Positions 1 to 7,306 of a DNA stretch of 64,000 nt are shown here, piece by piece (positions within the stretch are counted from its first letter, which is position 1; the number at the start of each line of letters is the position of its first letter). The position numbers and the translations under genes are program-made. A model generated the notes under the pieces. The model was not told the origin of the DNA and made no database searches. It saw nothing but the letters and a program-made list of their open reading frames with translations. The DNA comes from Mycolicibacterium thermoresistibile (GTDB lineage Bacteria > Actinomycetota > Actinomycetes > Mycobacteriales > Mycobacteriaceae). The stretch spans positions 1,736,001-1,800,000 of the forward strand of contig NZ_LT906483.1 in the NCBI RefSeq assembly GCF_900187065.1. The letters are read 5' to 3'.

Positions 1-258
1 TGCCGCCATCCTCGGCCCGTGCGGGCCCTATTGTTATACCCGCATCGTCGCTGGTGAGACGCCCCAGGAGGGTGTTCGCGGACGACGATTTCGCTGCCCG
101 CGGGCCCGTCTGGCACAATTGGGCAGTTGTCTGTGTGCGGCAGAATTCCCCGCCCACGGCCGGATAACCCCGAACGCCCGAAAACGCCAGGCTCGGTCGG
201 CGCGCCACGCGGCGCAGCCGGACACCGCAGCCGCGAAACGAACAAGGAAGTGCCACCG
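1..258. other. Non-coding region upstream of rplS
   Basis: No convincing gene is visible here. A short inverted repeat, GGCCCG-TG-CGGGCC at 14-27, is followed by an AT-rich stretch (CTATTGTTATA). It may be the end of an upstream transcript, which in M. tuberculosis would be trmD, but the loop is only 2 nt, so this is weak. The rest probably holds the rplS promoter and leader. I could not pick out a confident -35/-10 pair. Confidence 0.4.
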
Positions 259-600
259 ATGAACACGCTCGACTTCGTCGATCAGGCGTCGCTGCGCGAC
301 GACATCCCGGACTTCGGCGCCGGCGACACGGTCAACGTGCACGTCAAGGTCATCGAGGGCACCAAGGAACGCATCCAGGTGTTCAAGGGTGTGGTCCTCC
401 GCCGGCAGGGCGGCGGAGTCCGCGAGACCTTCACCGTGCGCAAGGAGAGCTACGGCGTCGGCGTCGAGCGCACCTTCCCGGTGCACTCGCCCAACGTCGC
501 CAAGATCGAGGTCGTCACCCGCGGTGACGTCCGTCGCGCCAAGCTGTACTACCTGCGCGATCTGCGTGGCAAGAAGGCCAAGATCAAGGAGAAGCGCTGA
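259..600 (+). CDS. rplS: 50S ribosomal protein L19
   Basis: Structural protein of the large ribosomal subunit, located at the 30S-50S interface. The 113-residue product starting [15 protein letters not shown] has the length and ending (KKAKIKEKR) of mycobacterial L19. The family core [12 protein letters not shown] and [15 protein letters not shown] is intact. The ATG at 259 is chosen because AAGGAAG lies 8 nt upstream; the reading frame stays open further upstream, but that extension is not L19-like. It precedes lepB as in M. tuberculosis (Rv2904c-Rv2903c), separated by a strong hairpin. Confidence 0.97.
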   Translation: MNTLDFVDQASLRDDIPDFGAGDTVNVHVKVIEGTKERIQVFKGVVLRRQGGGVRETFTVRKESYGVGVERTFPVHSPNVAKIEVVTRGDVRRAKLYYLRDLRGKKAKIKEKR

Positions 601-607
601 GGGCTCT

Positions 608-647
608 CCACCGTGCGGTGCGCGCGTCGACGTGTGCACCGCGGTGG
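608..647 (+). terminator. Hairpin between rplS and lepB
   Basis: CCACCG-TG-CGGTGC (608-621) pairs with GCACCGCGGTGG (636-647). This gives a 12-bp GC stem with a 2-nt bulge and a 14-nt loop, starting 8 nt after the rplS stop. No U-run follows. It could be a terminator or attenuator that reduces lepB transcription relative to rplS. It also makes the in-frame GTG codons at 632 and 644 poor start sites for lepB. Confidence 0.5.
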
Positions 648-676
648 AAGAGATCACCGCTGGCTACGCTGATCCC

Positions 677-1501
677 GTGACCGGTTCCACGGCTTCCGAC
701 GACGCCGAGCATCCACCCGGCCTCGACTCCGACACCGAGCAGGCGGCCGACGAGTCCGCCGAACCCAAGCGCAAGCACGGCGCACTGCGCGAGGGCGTCA
801 TCCTAGTGTCGATCGCGCTGGTCATGTACTACGTCATGCTGACGTTTGTGGCGCGGCCGTACCTGATTCCGTCCGAGTCGATGCAGCCCACACTGCACGG
901 CTGCCCCGGATGTGTGGGCGACCGGATCATGGTGGACAAACTCACCTACCGGTTCTCCGATCCGCAGCCCGGCGACGTGGTGGTGTTCAAGGGCCCACCC
1001 AACTGGAACATCGGCTATCAGTCGATCCGGTCCGACAACACCGCGGTGCGGTATCTGCAGAACGCGCTGTCGGTGATCGGATTCGTTCCGCCCGACGAGA
1101 ATAACCTCGTCAAGCGGATCATCGCGGTCGGCGGCCAGACCGTCGAATGCCGCAACGACACCGGGCTCACCGTCGACGGCCGCCGGCTCGACGAGCCGTA
1201 CCTGGACCCGGTCACGATGAACGTGCCCGATCCCAGCGTGTACCCCTGTCTGGGGCCGGAATTCGGGCCGGTCCGGGTGCCGGAGGGACGGTTGTGGGTG
1301 ATGGGTGACAACCGCACGCATTCGGCCGACTCCCGGGCGCACTGCACCAACACCCCCGCCGGTGTGCAGGACGGGGTGTTCTGCACAGGGGACCCGGAGG
1401 CGGGCACCATCCCGGTGGAGAATGTGGTGGGCAAGGCGCGGTTCATCGCCTGGCCGCCGGCGCGCTGGGGTGGAGTGGACAGCGTCAATCCGCAGAGCTG
1501 A
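677..1501 (+). CDS. lepB: Signal peptidase I
   Basis: Membrane-anchored protease that removes signal peptides from exported proteins. The product has 274 residues if started at GTG 677. An acidic, disordered N-terminus is followed by one transmembrane segment (about 41-58) and then the periplasmic catalytic domain. The Ser/Lys dyad is visible as Ser68 in SESMQPT and Lys146 in LVKRIIAVGG, and the conserved MGDNRTHSADSR block follows. The frame is open further upstream, but GTG 632 and 644 fall inside a hairpin, and 677 gives an N-terminus like that of other mycobacterial LepB proteins. It matches Rv2903c in context. The exact start remains uncertain. Confidence 0.95.
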   Translation: MTGSTASDDAEHPPGLDSDTEQAADESAEPKRKHGALREGVILVSIALVMYYVMLTFVARPYLIPSESMQPTLHGCPGCVGDRIMVDKLTYRFSDPQPGDVVVFKGPPNWNIGYQSIRSDNTAVRYLQNALSVIGFVPPDENNLVKRIIAVGGQTVECRNDTGLTVDGRRLDEPYLDPVTMNVPDPSVYPCLGPEFGPVRVPEGRLWVMGDNRTHSADSRAHCTNTPAGVQDGVFCTGDPEAGTIPVENVVGKARFIAWPPARWGGVDSVNPQS

Positions 1502-1541
1502 AACCGCAGACCCTCGAGACCTGCAGACCTAGGAGCTGCTC

Positions 1542-2273
1542 GTGCCGCCGACCTGGCCACCTCGAACAGTGATCCGGAAGGCAGCCGGCCTGCGCACCTT
1601 GGAGTCGGCGTTGTACCGCAACGGTCTGGGACCGGTCGCCGGGGTCGATGAAGTGGGCCGCGGTGCCTGCGCCGGACCGCTGGTGGTCGCCGCGTGCGTG
1701 CTCGGACCCAACCGGCTGAGCAGCCTGTACGCGCTCGACGATTCCAAGCGGCTCAACGCCGCCGAGCGGGAGCGGTTGTTCCCGCTGATCCGCCGCTACG
1801 CGCTGGCCTACCACGTGGTGTACATCCCGGCGCGGGAAGTCGACCGGCGCGGCGTGCACGCCGCGAACATCGAGGGGATGCGGCGGGCGGTCGCCGGGTT
1901 GTCGGTGCGGCCCGGCTACGTGCTGTCCGACGGGTTCCGGGTGCCGGGCCTGCCGGTGCCGTCGCTGCCGGTGATGGGCGGTGACGCGGCGGCAGCGTGC
2001 ATCGCGGCGGCAAGTGTGCTGGCCAAGGTGAGCCGGGACCGGTTGATGGTCGAACTGGACAGCAGGTATCCCGGCTACGGCTTCGCCGACCACAAGGGCT
2101 ACAGCACCCCGGCGCACACCGCGGCGCTGGCCGAGCTCGGCCCCTCCGATCAGCACCGGTACTCCTTCATCAACGTGCGCCGGCTGGTGACCGTCGACAG
2201 CCCGGACGGGCCCGTCAGAGTGCCCGCTGAGCTGGTCGAACGGGAGCCGGAGCCACAGCACGGACTGGGGTGA
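1542..2273 (+). CDS. rnhB: Ribonuclease HII
   Basis: Cleaves RNA in RNA-DNA hybrids and single ribonucleotides embedded in DNA. The 243-residue product has the family signature [14 protein letters not shown] (Asp36 and Glu37 are active-site acids), ALDDSKRL and [12 protein letters not shown], which supply further metal-binding aspartates, and a conserved HKGYSTPAH region. The start is GTG 1542, with AGGAG 6 nt upstream. The N-terminal [13 protein letters not shown] matches the M. tuberculosis protein type (Rv2902c). It lies 40 nt behind lepB in the same direction and is probably in one operon with it. Confidence 0.96.
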   Translation: MPPTWPPRTVIRKAAGLRTLESALYRNGLGPVAGVDEVGRGACAGPLVVAACVLGPNRLSSLYALDDSKRLNAAERERLFPLIRRYALAYHVVYIPAREVDRRGVHAANIEGMRRAVAGLSVRPGYVLSDGFRVPGLPVPSLPVMGGDAAAACIAAASVLAKVSRDRLMVELDSRYPGYGFADHKGYSTPAHTAALAELGPSDQHRYSFINVRRLVTVDSPDGPVRVPAELVEREPEPQHGLG

Positions 2274-2335
2274 GGAAAGATGGAATCGGATGAGCCGACG
2301 AGGGCGACAGACCGACACGAAGGACAGCTGAGCAG

Positions 2336-2641
2336 ATGAGTGCCGAAGATCTCGAGAAGTACGAAACCGAGATGGAGCTCTCGCTGTACCGCGAGTACAA
2401 GGACATCGTGGGGCAGTTCAGCTACGTCGTGGAGACGGAGCGGCGGTTCTATCTGGCCAACGGCGTCGAACTGGTGCCCCACAACTCCGGCGGCGAGGTG
2501 TACTTCGAACTACGGCTCACCGACGCCTGGGTCTGGGACATGTACCGGCCCGCCCGGTTCGTCAAACAGGTGCGGGTGATCACCTTCAAGGACGTCAACA
2601 TCGAAGAGGTGGAGAAACCCGAGCTGCGGTTGCCGGAATGA
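2336..2641 (+). CDS. DUF2469 family protein (Rv2901c type)
   Basis: A 101-residue acidic cytosolic protein of unknown function, highly conserved across actinobacteria and almost always next to rnhB. It starts MSAEDLEKYETEMEL and ends EVEKPELRLPE, essentially the mycobacterial family sequence. No catalytic motif is recognisable. It follows rnhB by 62 nt with AGGACAG upstream of the ATG. The conserved neighbourhood is the only functional hint. Confidence 0.93.
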   Translation: MSAEDLEKYETEMELSLYREYKDIVGQFSYVVETERRFYLANGVELVPHNSGGEVYFELRLTDAWVWDMYRPARFVKQVRVITFKDVNIEEVEKPELRLPE

Positions 2642-2724
2642 ATACATGATCGCACCGGGGACTGAGCCCGCTGCCGGGACCGGAATTCCCGGACGCCGCC
2701 CATCAGTCCGCCGTTCCCGGCACG
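2642..2724. promoter_or_regulatory. Short intergenic region with inverted repeat
   Basis: An inverted repeat CCGGGA-N7-TCCCGG lies at 2674-2692, with GGGGACT at 2657-2663. The GGGAC elements recall half of the DosR box (GGGACT...AGTCCC), which would suit the downstream pair because Rv2004c and Rv2005c belong to the DosR regulon in M. tuberculosis. The match to the full 20-bp consensus is poor, so this is only a suggestion. Confidence 0.2.
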
Positions 2725-4230
2725 ATGGTCGATATGGACGCTCGCACGCCGCCATCTGAGTCCCCGGGGTCGTTCGACGCCGCCGCCGAGATCCACGAAA
2801 CCCACACCGGCGTCGTCACCATGATCGGCGCCAGGGCCTACAAGATCAAAAAGCCGGTGCTCACCGATTTCCTGGATTTCCGCACCGTCGAGCAGCGCGA
2901 GTGGGCCTGCCGGCACGAAGTCGACCTCAACCGGCGGCTGGCTCCCGACGCCTATCTGGGGGTGGCCCACCTCAGCGATCCGCAGGGCGGACCGGCCGAG
3001 CCGGTGATCGTGATGCGCCGCTATCCGGACACCTACCGGCTGAGTTCGATGGTGCGGCGGGGCGAGCCTACCGAGCTTCTGGAACAGCAGCTGACCCTGG
3101 TCGCCGAACTGCTGGCGGACTTCCACCGGCGCGCCGAGCGGTCTGCGGACATCGACGCCGGCGGCCGGCCGTCCGCGATCAGCGCGCGCTGGCAGGCCAA
3201 CATCACCGAACTGCGCCGCTACACCACCACGGTGCTGCCGGCCGAACTGATCAGCGAAACCGAGCATCTGGTGAACCAGTTCATCACCGGCCGTTCGCAG
3301 TTGTTCGCCGACCGCATCGCCGACCAGCGCATCGTGGACGGGCACGGCGACCTGCTCGCCGACGACATCTTCTGCCAGCCCGACGGCCCGGTGCTGTTGG
3401 ACTGCCTCGAATTCGACGACCGACTGCGCCACGTCGACGGAATCGACGACGCCGCCTTCCTGGCGATGGACCTGGAATTCCTGGGCCGCCGCGACCTGGC
3501 CGACCACTTCCTGGCGCAGTACCGCAAGGCCGCCGACGATCCGGCCCCGCCCGGGCTGATCCGGTTCTACATCGCCTACCGCGCCGGGGTGCGCGCCAAG
3601 GTGGACTGCATCCGCGCCGATCAGGGCAGCCCGGGCGCCGACGCCGATGCCCGCCGGCACCTGGACCTCGCCGTCGATCAGCTGCGCGCCGGGACCGTGC
3701 GGTTGATCCTCATCGGCGGCGGCCCCGGCACCGGCAAGACGACCCTGGCCCGCGGGCTCGGCGAACACATCGGCGCCCCGGTCATCTCGACCGACGACGT
3801 GCGCCGGGAGCTCCAGGCCACCGGGGTGATCGAAGGCGAGCCCGGAACATTCGGCGTAGGACTGTACAGCCCGGAGAAGGTGGCCGTGGTGTACGACGCG
3901 GTGTTGCAACGGGCCGCGACGCTGCTGGCGGCCGGGCACACGGTGATTCTGGACGGCACCTGGCGTGAACAGCGTGACCGGGACCGCGCGCGGGAACTGG
4001 CCCGCCAGCATGCGGTCCCGATGGTGGAGTTCGCCTGCACGGTGCCGCTCAAGGAGGCCGAGCAGCGGATCGCCGGGCGCCGCGAGACCACCTCCGACGC
4101 CACCCCGGAGATTGCCGCCGCGATGGCCGAGCACGCCACCGGCTGGGACGCCGCGCACCGCATCGACACCCGTCGGCCGTTGGCCGAGACGGTGGCCGAG
4201 GCGCACGCCATCAGCTGCCTGGCGATTTGA
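2725..4230 (+). CDS. Phosphotransferase-like/P-loop kinase two-domain protein (Rv2004c type)
   Basis: A 501-residue cytosolic protein. The N-terminal half resembles the aminoglycoside phosphotransferase fold: HGDLLADD (His207-Asp209) is the catalytic-loop type motif and LLDCLEFDD the metal-binding type segment. The C-terminal half is a P-loop kinase with Walker A GGPGTGKTT around 332-340, followed by DDVRRELQATG. This architecture and length match Rv2004c, whose substrate is unknown. The next gene is a universal stress protein, as in the Rv2004c/Rv2005c pair. ATG 2725 is used; ATG 2734 is possible. Domain assignment is solid, but the substrate is unknown. Confidence 0.85.
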   Translation: MVDMDARTPPSESPGSFDAAAEIHETHTGVVTMIGARAYKIKKPVLTDFLDFRTVEQREWACRHEVDLNRRLAPDAYLGVAHLSDPQGGPAEPVIVMRRYPDTYRLSSMVRRGEPTELLEQQLTLVAELLADFHRRAERSADIDAGGRPSAISARWQANITELRRYTTTVLPAELISETEHLVNQFITGRSQLFADRIADQRIVDGHGDLLADDIFCQPDGPVLLDCLEFDDRLRHVDGIDDAAFLAMDLEFLGRRDLADHFLAQYRKAADDPAPPGLIRFYIAYRAGVRAKVDCIRADQGSPGADADARRHLDLAVDQLRAGTVRLILIGGGPGTGKTTLARGLGEHIGAPVISTDDVRRELQATGVIEGEPGTFGVGLYSPEKVAVVYDAVLQRAATLLAAGHTVILDGTWREQRDRDRARELARQHAVPMVEFACTVPLKEAEQRIAGRRETTSDATPEIAAAMAEHATGWDAAHRIDTRRPLAETVAEAHAISCLAI

Positions 4231-4275
4231 TCACCGACCCGGCCGGGCCCGGGTCGCCGACCGCAGAGGAGAGAG

Positions 4276-5172
4276 ATGTCAGATTCCGCCGGCGCGATCG
4301 TGGTGGGGGTGGACGGCACCGATCAGGCCGTGGGCGCGGCGAGGTGGGCCGGCGCGGTGGCCGCCGCCTACGGGGTGGGTCTGCACATCGTGCACGCGAT
4401 GCCGTCGCTGGGACGCAACCTGACCGAGGCGGCCACCGCGATCCGCGCCGCGATCATGTCGTACCAGGCGGATTCGTCTCAGATCTTTCTCGCCGACGCC
4501 GCCGACGCGGTCGGCGCGGAACGGCCGGAGTTGACCGTCACCACCGAATCCAGCCGCAAACCGGCCAACGAGGCGCTGATCGACGCCAGCCGCACCGCCC
4601 GGATGGTGGTGCTGGGCGGCAATGAGGTGACGCCGGCGTCGGCGCTGCTGATCGGGTCGACGACGCTGTCGGTGGCCACCCACGCGCACTGCCCGGTGGT
4701 GGCCTGGCGCGGGGAGAACGCCGCACCCACCGACGCGCCGGTGGTGGTGGGCACCGACGGCAGCGATCCGGCCGCGGCCGCCCTGGACGCCGGGTTCGAG
4801 TTCGCGGACCGGTTCGGGCGGCAACTGCGGGCGGTCCGGTCGTGGCCCAACCGGCTGCCGCCGGGGGCGCCCAGCATCCCGTTCCTCGTCGACTGGGCCG
4901 CCCTGGAGGCCGCGCAGCTGACCCAGCTGACCGAGGAGGTGGACCGGCACAATCAACGCCATCCCGATGTGAACGTGCAGTGCTTCCTGGAGCCCGAGGG
5001 ACCCGCACAGGCCGTCCTCGAACATGCCGCCGACGCCCAGCTGATCGTGGTGGGCACCCGCGGCCGAAACGCGTTGGCCGGCGCGCTGTTGGGGTCCACC
5101 AGTATGAATCTGCTCAACCACGCCAGGGTGCCGGTGATGGTGTGCCGGGGCGTCGACGAAGGCGCGTCCTGA
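4276..5172 (+). CDS. Universal stress protein, tandem UspA domains (Rv2005c type)
   Basis: A 298-residue cytosolic protein with two UspA domains in tandem (about 1-145 and 150-295). Each carries the ATP-binding signature G-x2-G-x9-G-S: VVLGGNEV...LIGSTT in the first and VVGTRGRN...LLGSTS in the second. Such proteins bind ATP and act in stress or dormancy adaptation. It starts at ATG 4276 with GAGGAGAGAG directly upstream, 45 nt behind the kinase-like gene, so the two are probably cotranscribed. Confidence 0.92.
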   Translation: MSDSAGAIVVGVDGTDQAVGAARWAGAVAAAYGVGLHIVHAMPSLGRNLTEAATAIRAAIMSYQADSSQIFLADAADAVGAERPELTVTTESSRKPANEALIDASRTARMVVLGGNEVTPASALLIGSTTLSVATHAHCPVVAWRGENAAPTDAPVVVGTDGSDPAAAALDAGFEFADRFGRQLRAVRSWPNRLPPGAPSIPFLVDWAALEAAQLTQLTEEVDRHNQRHPDVNVQCFLEPEGPAQAVLEHAADAQLIVVGTRGRNALAGALLGSTSMNLLNHARVPVMVCRGVDEGAS

Positions 5173-5185
5173 CCGGCGCGTCGCC

Positions 5186-5200
5186 GCACCGGTCCGGTGC
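5186..5200 (+). terminator. Inverted repeat after the stress-protein gene
   Basis: GCACCGG-T-CCGGTGC is a perfect inverted repeat 14 nt after the stop codon. As RNA it would form a stem of about 5 bp with a 5-nt loop. No U-tract follows, so it is at best a weak terminator. Confidence 0.3.
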
Positions 5201-5258
5201 CGGTGAACCCGGTCGCATCTCATATCGTTGTGCTCGGCCCGACGACGACGAGGTGAGC

Positions 5259-6494
5259 ATGACAGATTCGGCGGTACCGGTTCCGGCGCGACCTCTGGCC
5301 GGGGTGCGGATCGTGGAGATTTCCAGCTTTGTCGCGGTGCCGTTGGCCGGGATGACGTTGGCGCAGTTGGGTGCCGAGGTGATCCGGGTCGACCCGATCG
5401 GCGGCGCGGCCGATTACCGGCGCTGGCCGGTCACCGTGACCGGCGACAGCATCTACTGGGCGGGGCTGAACAAGGGCAAACGCTCGGTCGCCGCGGATCT
5501 GCGGGCCCCGTCCGGACAGGGACTGGTGCAGCGGCTGATCGCCGACGCCGGCGTGCTCATCACCAATGTCGCAGGGCGGCAATGGCATTCGTATGAGGCA
5601 TTGACACCGCTGCGGCCGGATCTGATTCACGTCGAGGTGTCCGGGCGCGCCGACGGCGGCACCGGGGTGGACTACACCGTGAACGCGTCGATCGGCTTCC
5701 CACTGGTCACCGGACCGGCCGAGCTGGCCGCCCCGGTCAATCACGTGCTGCCGGCCTGGGACGTGGCGTGCGGTCTGTACACCGCGCTGGCGGTGACGGC
5801 CGCGCTGCGGCACCGCGATGCGACGGGGGAGGGGCAACGCATCAGCATCCCACTGGAGAACGTCGCCCTGGCCACCGCCGGGAACCTCGGCTTCCTCACC
5901 GAGGTGCTGGTGAACGGCGCCGAACGGGAACGGATCGGCAACTCGCTGTACGGCACCTACGGGCATAACTTCACCAGCAGCGACGGGGCGGCGTTCATGG
6001 TGGTGGCGTTGACGCCCCGCCACTTCCGCGACCTCACCGAGGTCACCGGGACGACCAAAGCCGTTGCCGCACTTGCCGAAGCGCTCGGTGCGGATTTCGC
6101 TGACGAGGGGGACCGGTACCGGCACCGCGACGTGCTGACCGGACTGTTCACCGGGTGGTTCTGCGCCCACACCGCCGACGAGATCACCGCCGCACTGTCG
6201 GGTACCTCGGTGCTGTGGGAGCGCTACCGCAGTTTCGCCGAACTGGCCGCCGACCGGCGGGTGACCGACAACCCGTTGTTCACCGAACTCGATCAGCCGC
6301 GGATCGGCCGGCATCTGGCACCCGGTCTGCCGATGGCGATCAACGGCGTCTATCCGCCCGCGGTGACCGCCCCGGCGGTCGGCGACGACACCGCCGCGGT
6401 GCTGCGCGACCGGCTGAACCTGTCGGCCGACGACATCGCCGCCCTGCTGGCCGAGGGGATCGTGGCCGGCCCCGCCGAGGGCGCGGCCCGATGA
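5259..6494 (+). CDS. CaiB/BaiF family (class III) CoA-transferase
   Basis: Predicted to move CoA between acyl groups, or to act as an acyl-CoA racemase-like enzyme; the substrate is unknown. The 411-residue product has the family N-terminus PLAGVRIVEISSFVAVPLAG, the GAEVIRVDP and GLNKGKRSV blocks, and PAWDVACG, where Asp168 is at the position of the catalytic aspartate, followed by ATGEGQ. ATG 5259 is chosen for its upstream GAGGTGA; the frame is open far upstream but that part is not family-like. The stop overlaps the start of the thioesterase gene by 4 nt, suggesting coupled translation and a shared acyl-CoA pathway. Confidence 0.88.
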   Translation: MTDSAVPVPARPLAGVRIVEISSFVAVPLAGMTLAQLGAEVIRVDPIGGAADYRRWPVTVTGDSIYWAGLNKGKRSVAADLRAPSGQGLVQRLIADAGVLITNVAGRQWHSYEALTPLRPDLIHVEVSGRADGGTGVDYTVNASIGFPLVTGPAELAAPVNHVLPAWDVACGLYTALAVTAALRHRDATGEGQRISIPLENVALATAGNLGFLTEVLVNGAERERIGNSLYGTYGHNFTSSDGAAFMVVALTPRHFRDLTEVTGTTKAVAALAEALGADFADEGDRYRHRDVLTGLFTGWFCAHTADEITAALSGTSVLWERYRSFAELAADRRVTDNPLFTELDQPRIGRHLAPGLPMAINGVYPPAVTAPAVGDDTAAVLRDRLNLSADDIAALLAEGIVAGPAEGAAR

Positions 6495-7306
6495 GTGTGC
6501 TGCTCAAACTGCTCGACGTGGCCGCCGGGGACGGCGCCGACCAGTGGATCGGCGCCGCCAGCGGGCCCGCGGGAAAACGCGCCTACGGCGGTCAACTGGT
6601 GGCGCAGAGCCTGGCCGCCGCGGCCCGCACGGTACCGGCGGAACGCCCGCCCACCAGCCTGCACCTGCAGTTCCTGCGCGGCGGCGACGCCGGCGCCCCG
6701 GTCGAGTACACGGTGACCGGCCTGCTGGACGGCCGCACCACCGCCGCCCGACGCGTCGACGCCCGGCAGGACGGACGGCTGCTCACCACGGCCACCGTGT
6801 CGTTCGCGGTGCCGCTGAGCGGACCGCGGCACGGGTGGCGCACCGAACTGCCCGGGGACCCCGAACAACTGCCGCGCACCGGCCCGGCCGGCCCGGCGCC
6901 GTCGATGCCGCTGGACGAACTGGACATCCGGATCGCCGATGAGGGCGGCGGGGCCGGATTCGTGCGGCGGTTCTGGTGGCGCGCCACCGTCGCGCTGCCG
7001 GACGACCCGCTGGTGCACACCCTGGTCGCGGCGTACGTCACCGACGTGTACCTGATCGACCCGGCGCTGCAGGTGCACGGCTTCTCGATGCGGGCGCGCA
7101 CCCACCGCAGCGGGACCACCGATTCGTCGCTGTGGTTCCACCGCCGGATCCGCGCCGACGAGTGGAACCTGCTGGAGTGCACGTCACCGGCCGCGGGCCG
7201 GGGCCGTGCAGTGGTGAACGCCAGCCTGATCCGCGCCGACGGTGTCATCGCCGCGACCCTGGCGCAGGAGGGCCTCATCGCGGACCGGGGGCAGCCGCCG
7301 CGCTGA
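6491..7306 (+). CDS. TesB-type acyl-CoA thioesterase
   Basis: Predicted to hydrolyse acyl-CoA thioesters in the cytosol. The 271-residue product has two hot-dog repeats: KRAYGGQLVAQSLAAAART with HLQFLRGG in the first, and AAYVTDVYLIDPAL, HRSGTTDSSLWFHR and a late ATLAQEGLI in the second. The Asp, Thr/Ser and Gln of the TesB catalytic set are recognisable. It starts at ATG 6491, overlapping the CoA-transferase stop (ATGA). Its last 123 nt overlap, tail to tail, the 3' end of the large minus-strand gene. Confidence 0.88.
   Translation: MSVLLKLLDVAAGDGADQWIGAASGPAGKRAYGGQLVAQSLAAAARTVPAERPPTSLHLQFLRGGDAGAPVEYTVTGLLDGRTTAARRVDARQDGRLLTTATVSFAVPLSGPRHGWRTELPGDPEQLPRTGPAGPAPSMPLDELDIRIADEGGGAGFVRRFWWRATVALPDDPLVHTLVAAYVTDVYLIDPALQVHGFSMRARTHRSGTTDSSLWFHRRIRADEWNLLECTSPAAGRGRAVVNASLIRADGVIAATLAQEGLIADRGQPPR

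Noticed and set aside
389..676. Extended lepB start, including GTG 632 and 644
   Set aside because: The frame is open, but the region overlaps rplS and a strong hairpin, and the extra residues do not resemble LepB.
4842..5258. Upstream extension of the CoA-transferase into the stress-protein gene
   Set aside because: It is out of frame with the stress gene and lacks family similarity. ATG 5259 gives the normal N-terminus.
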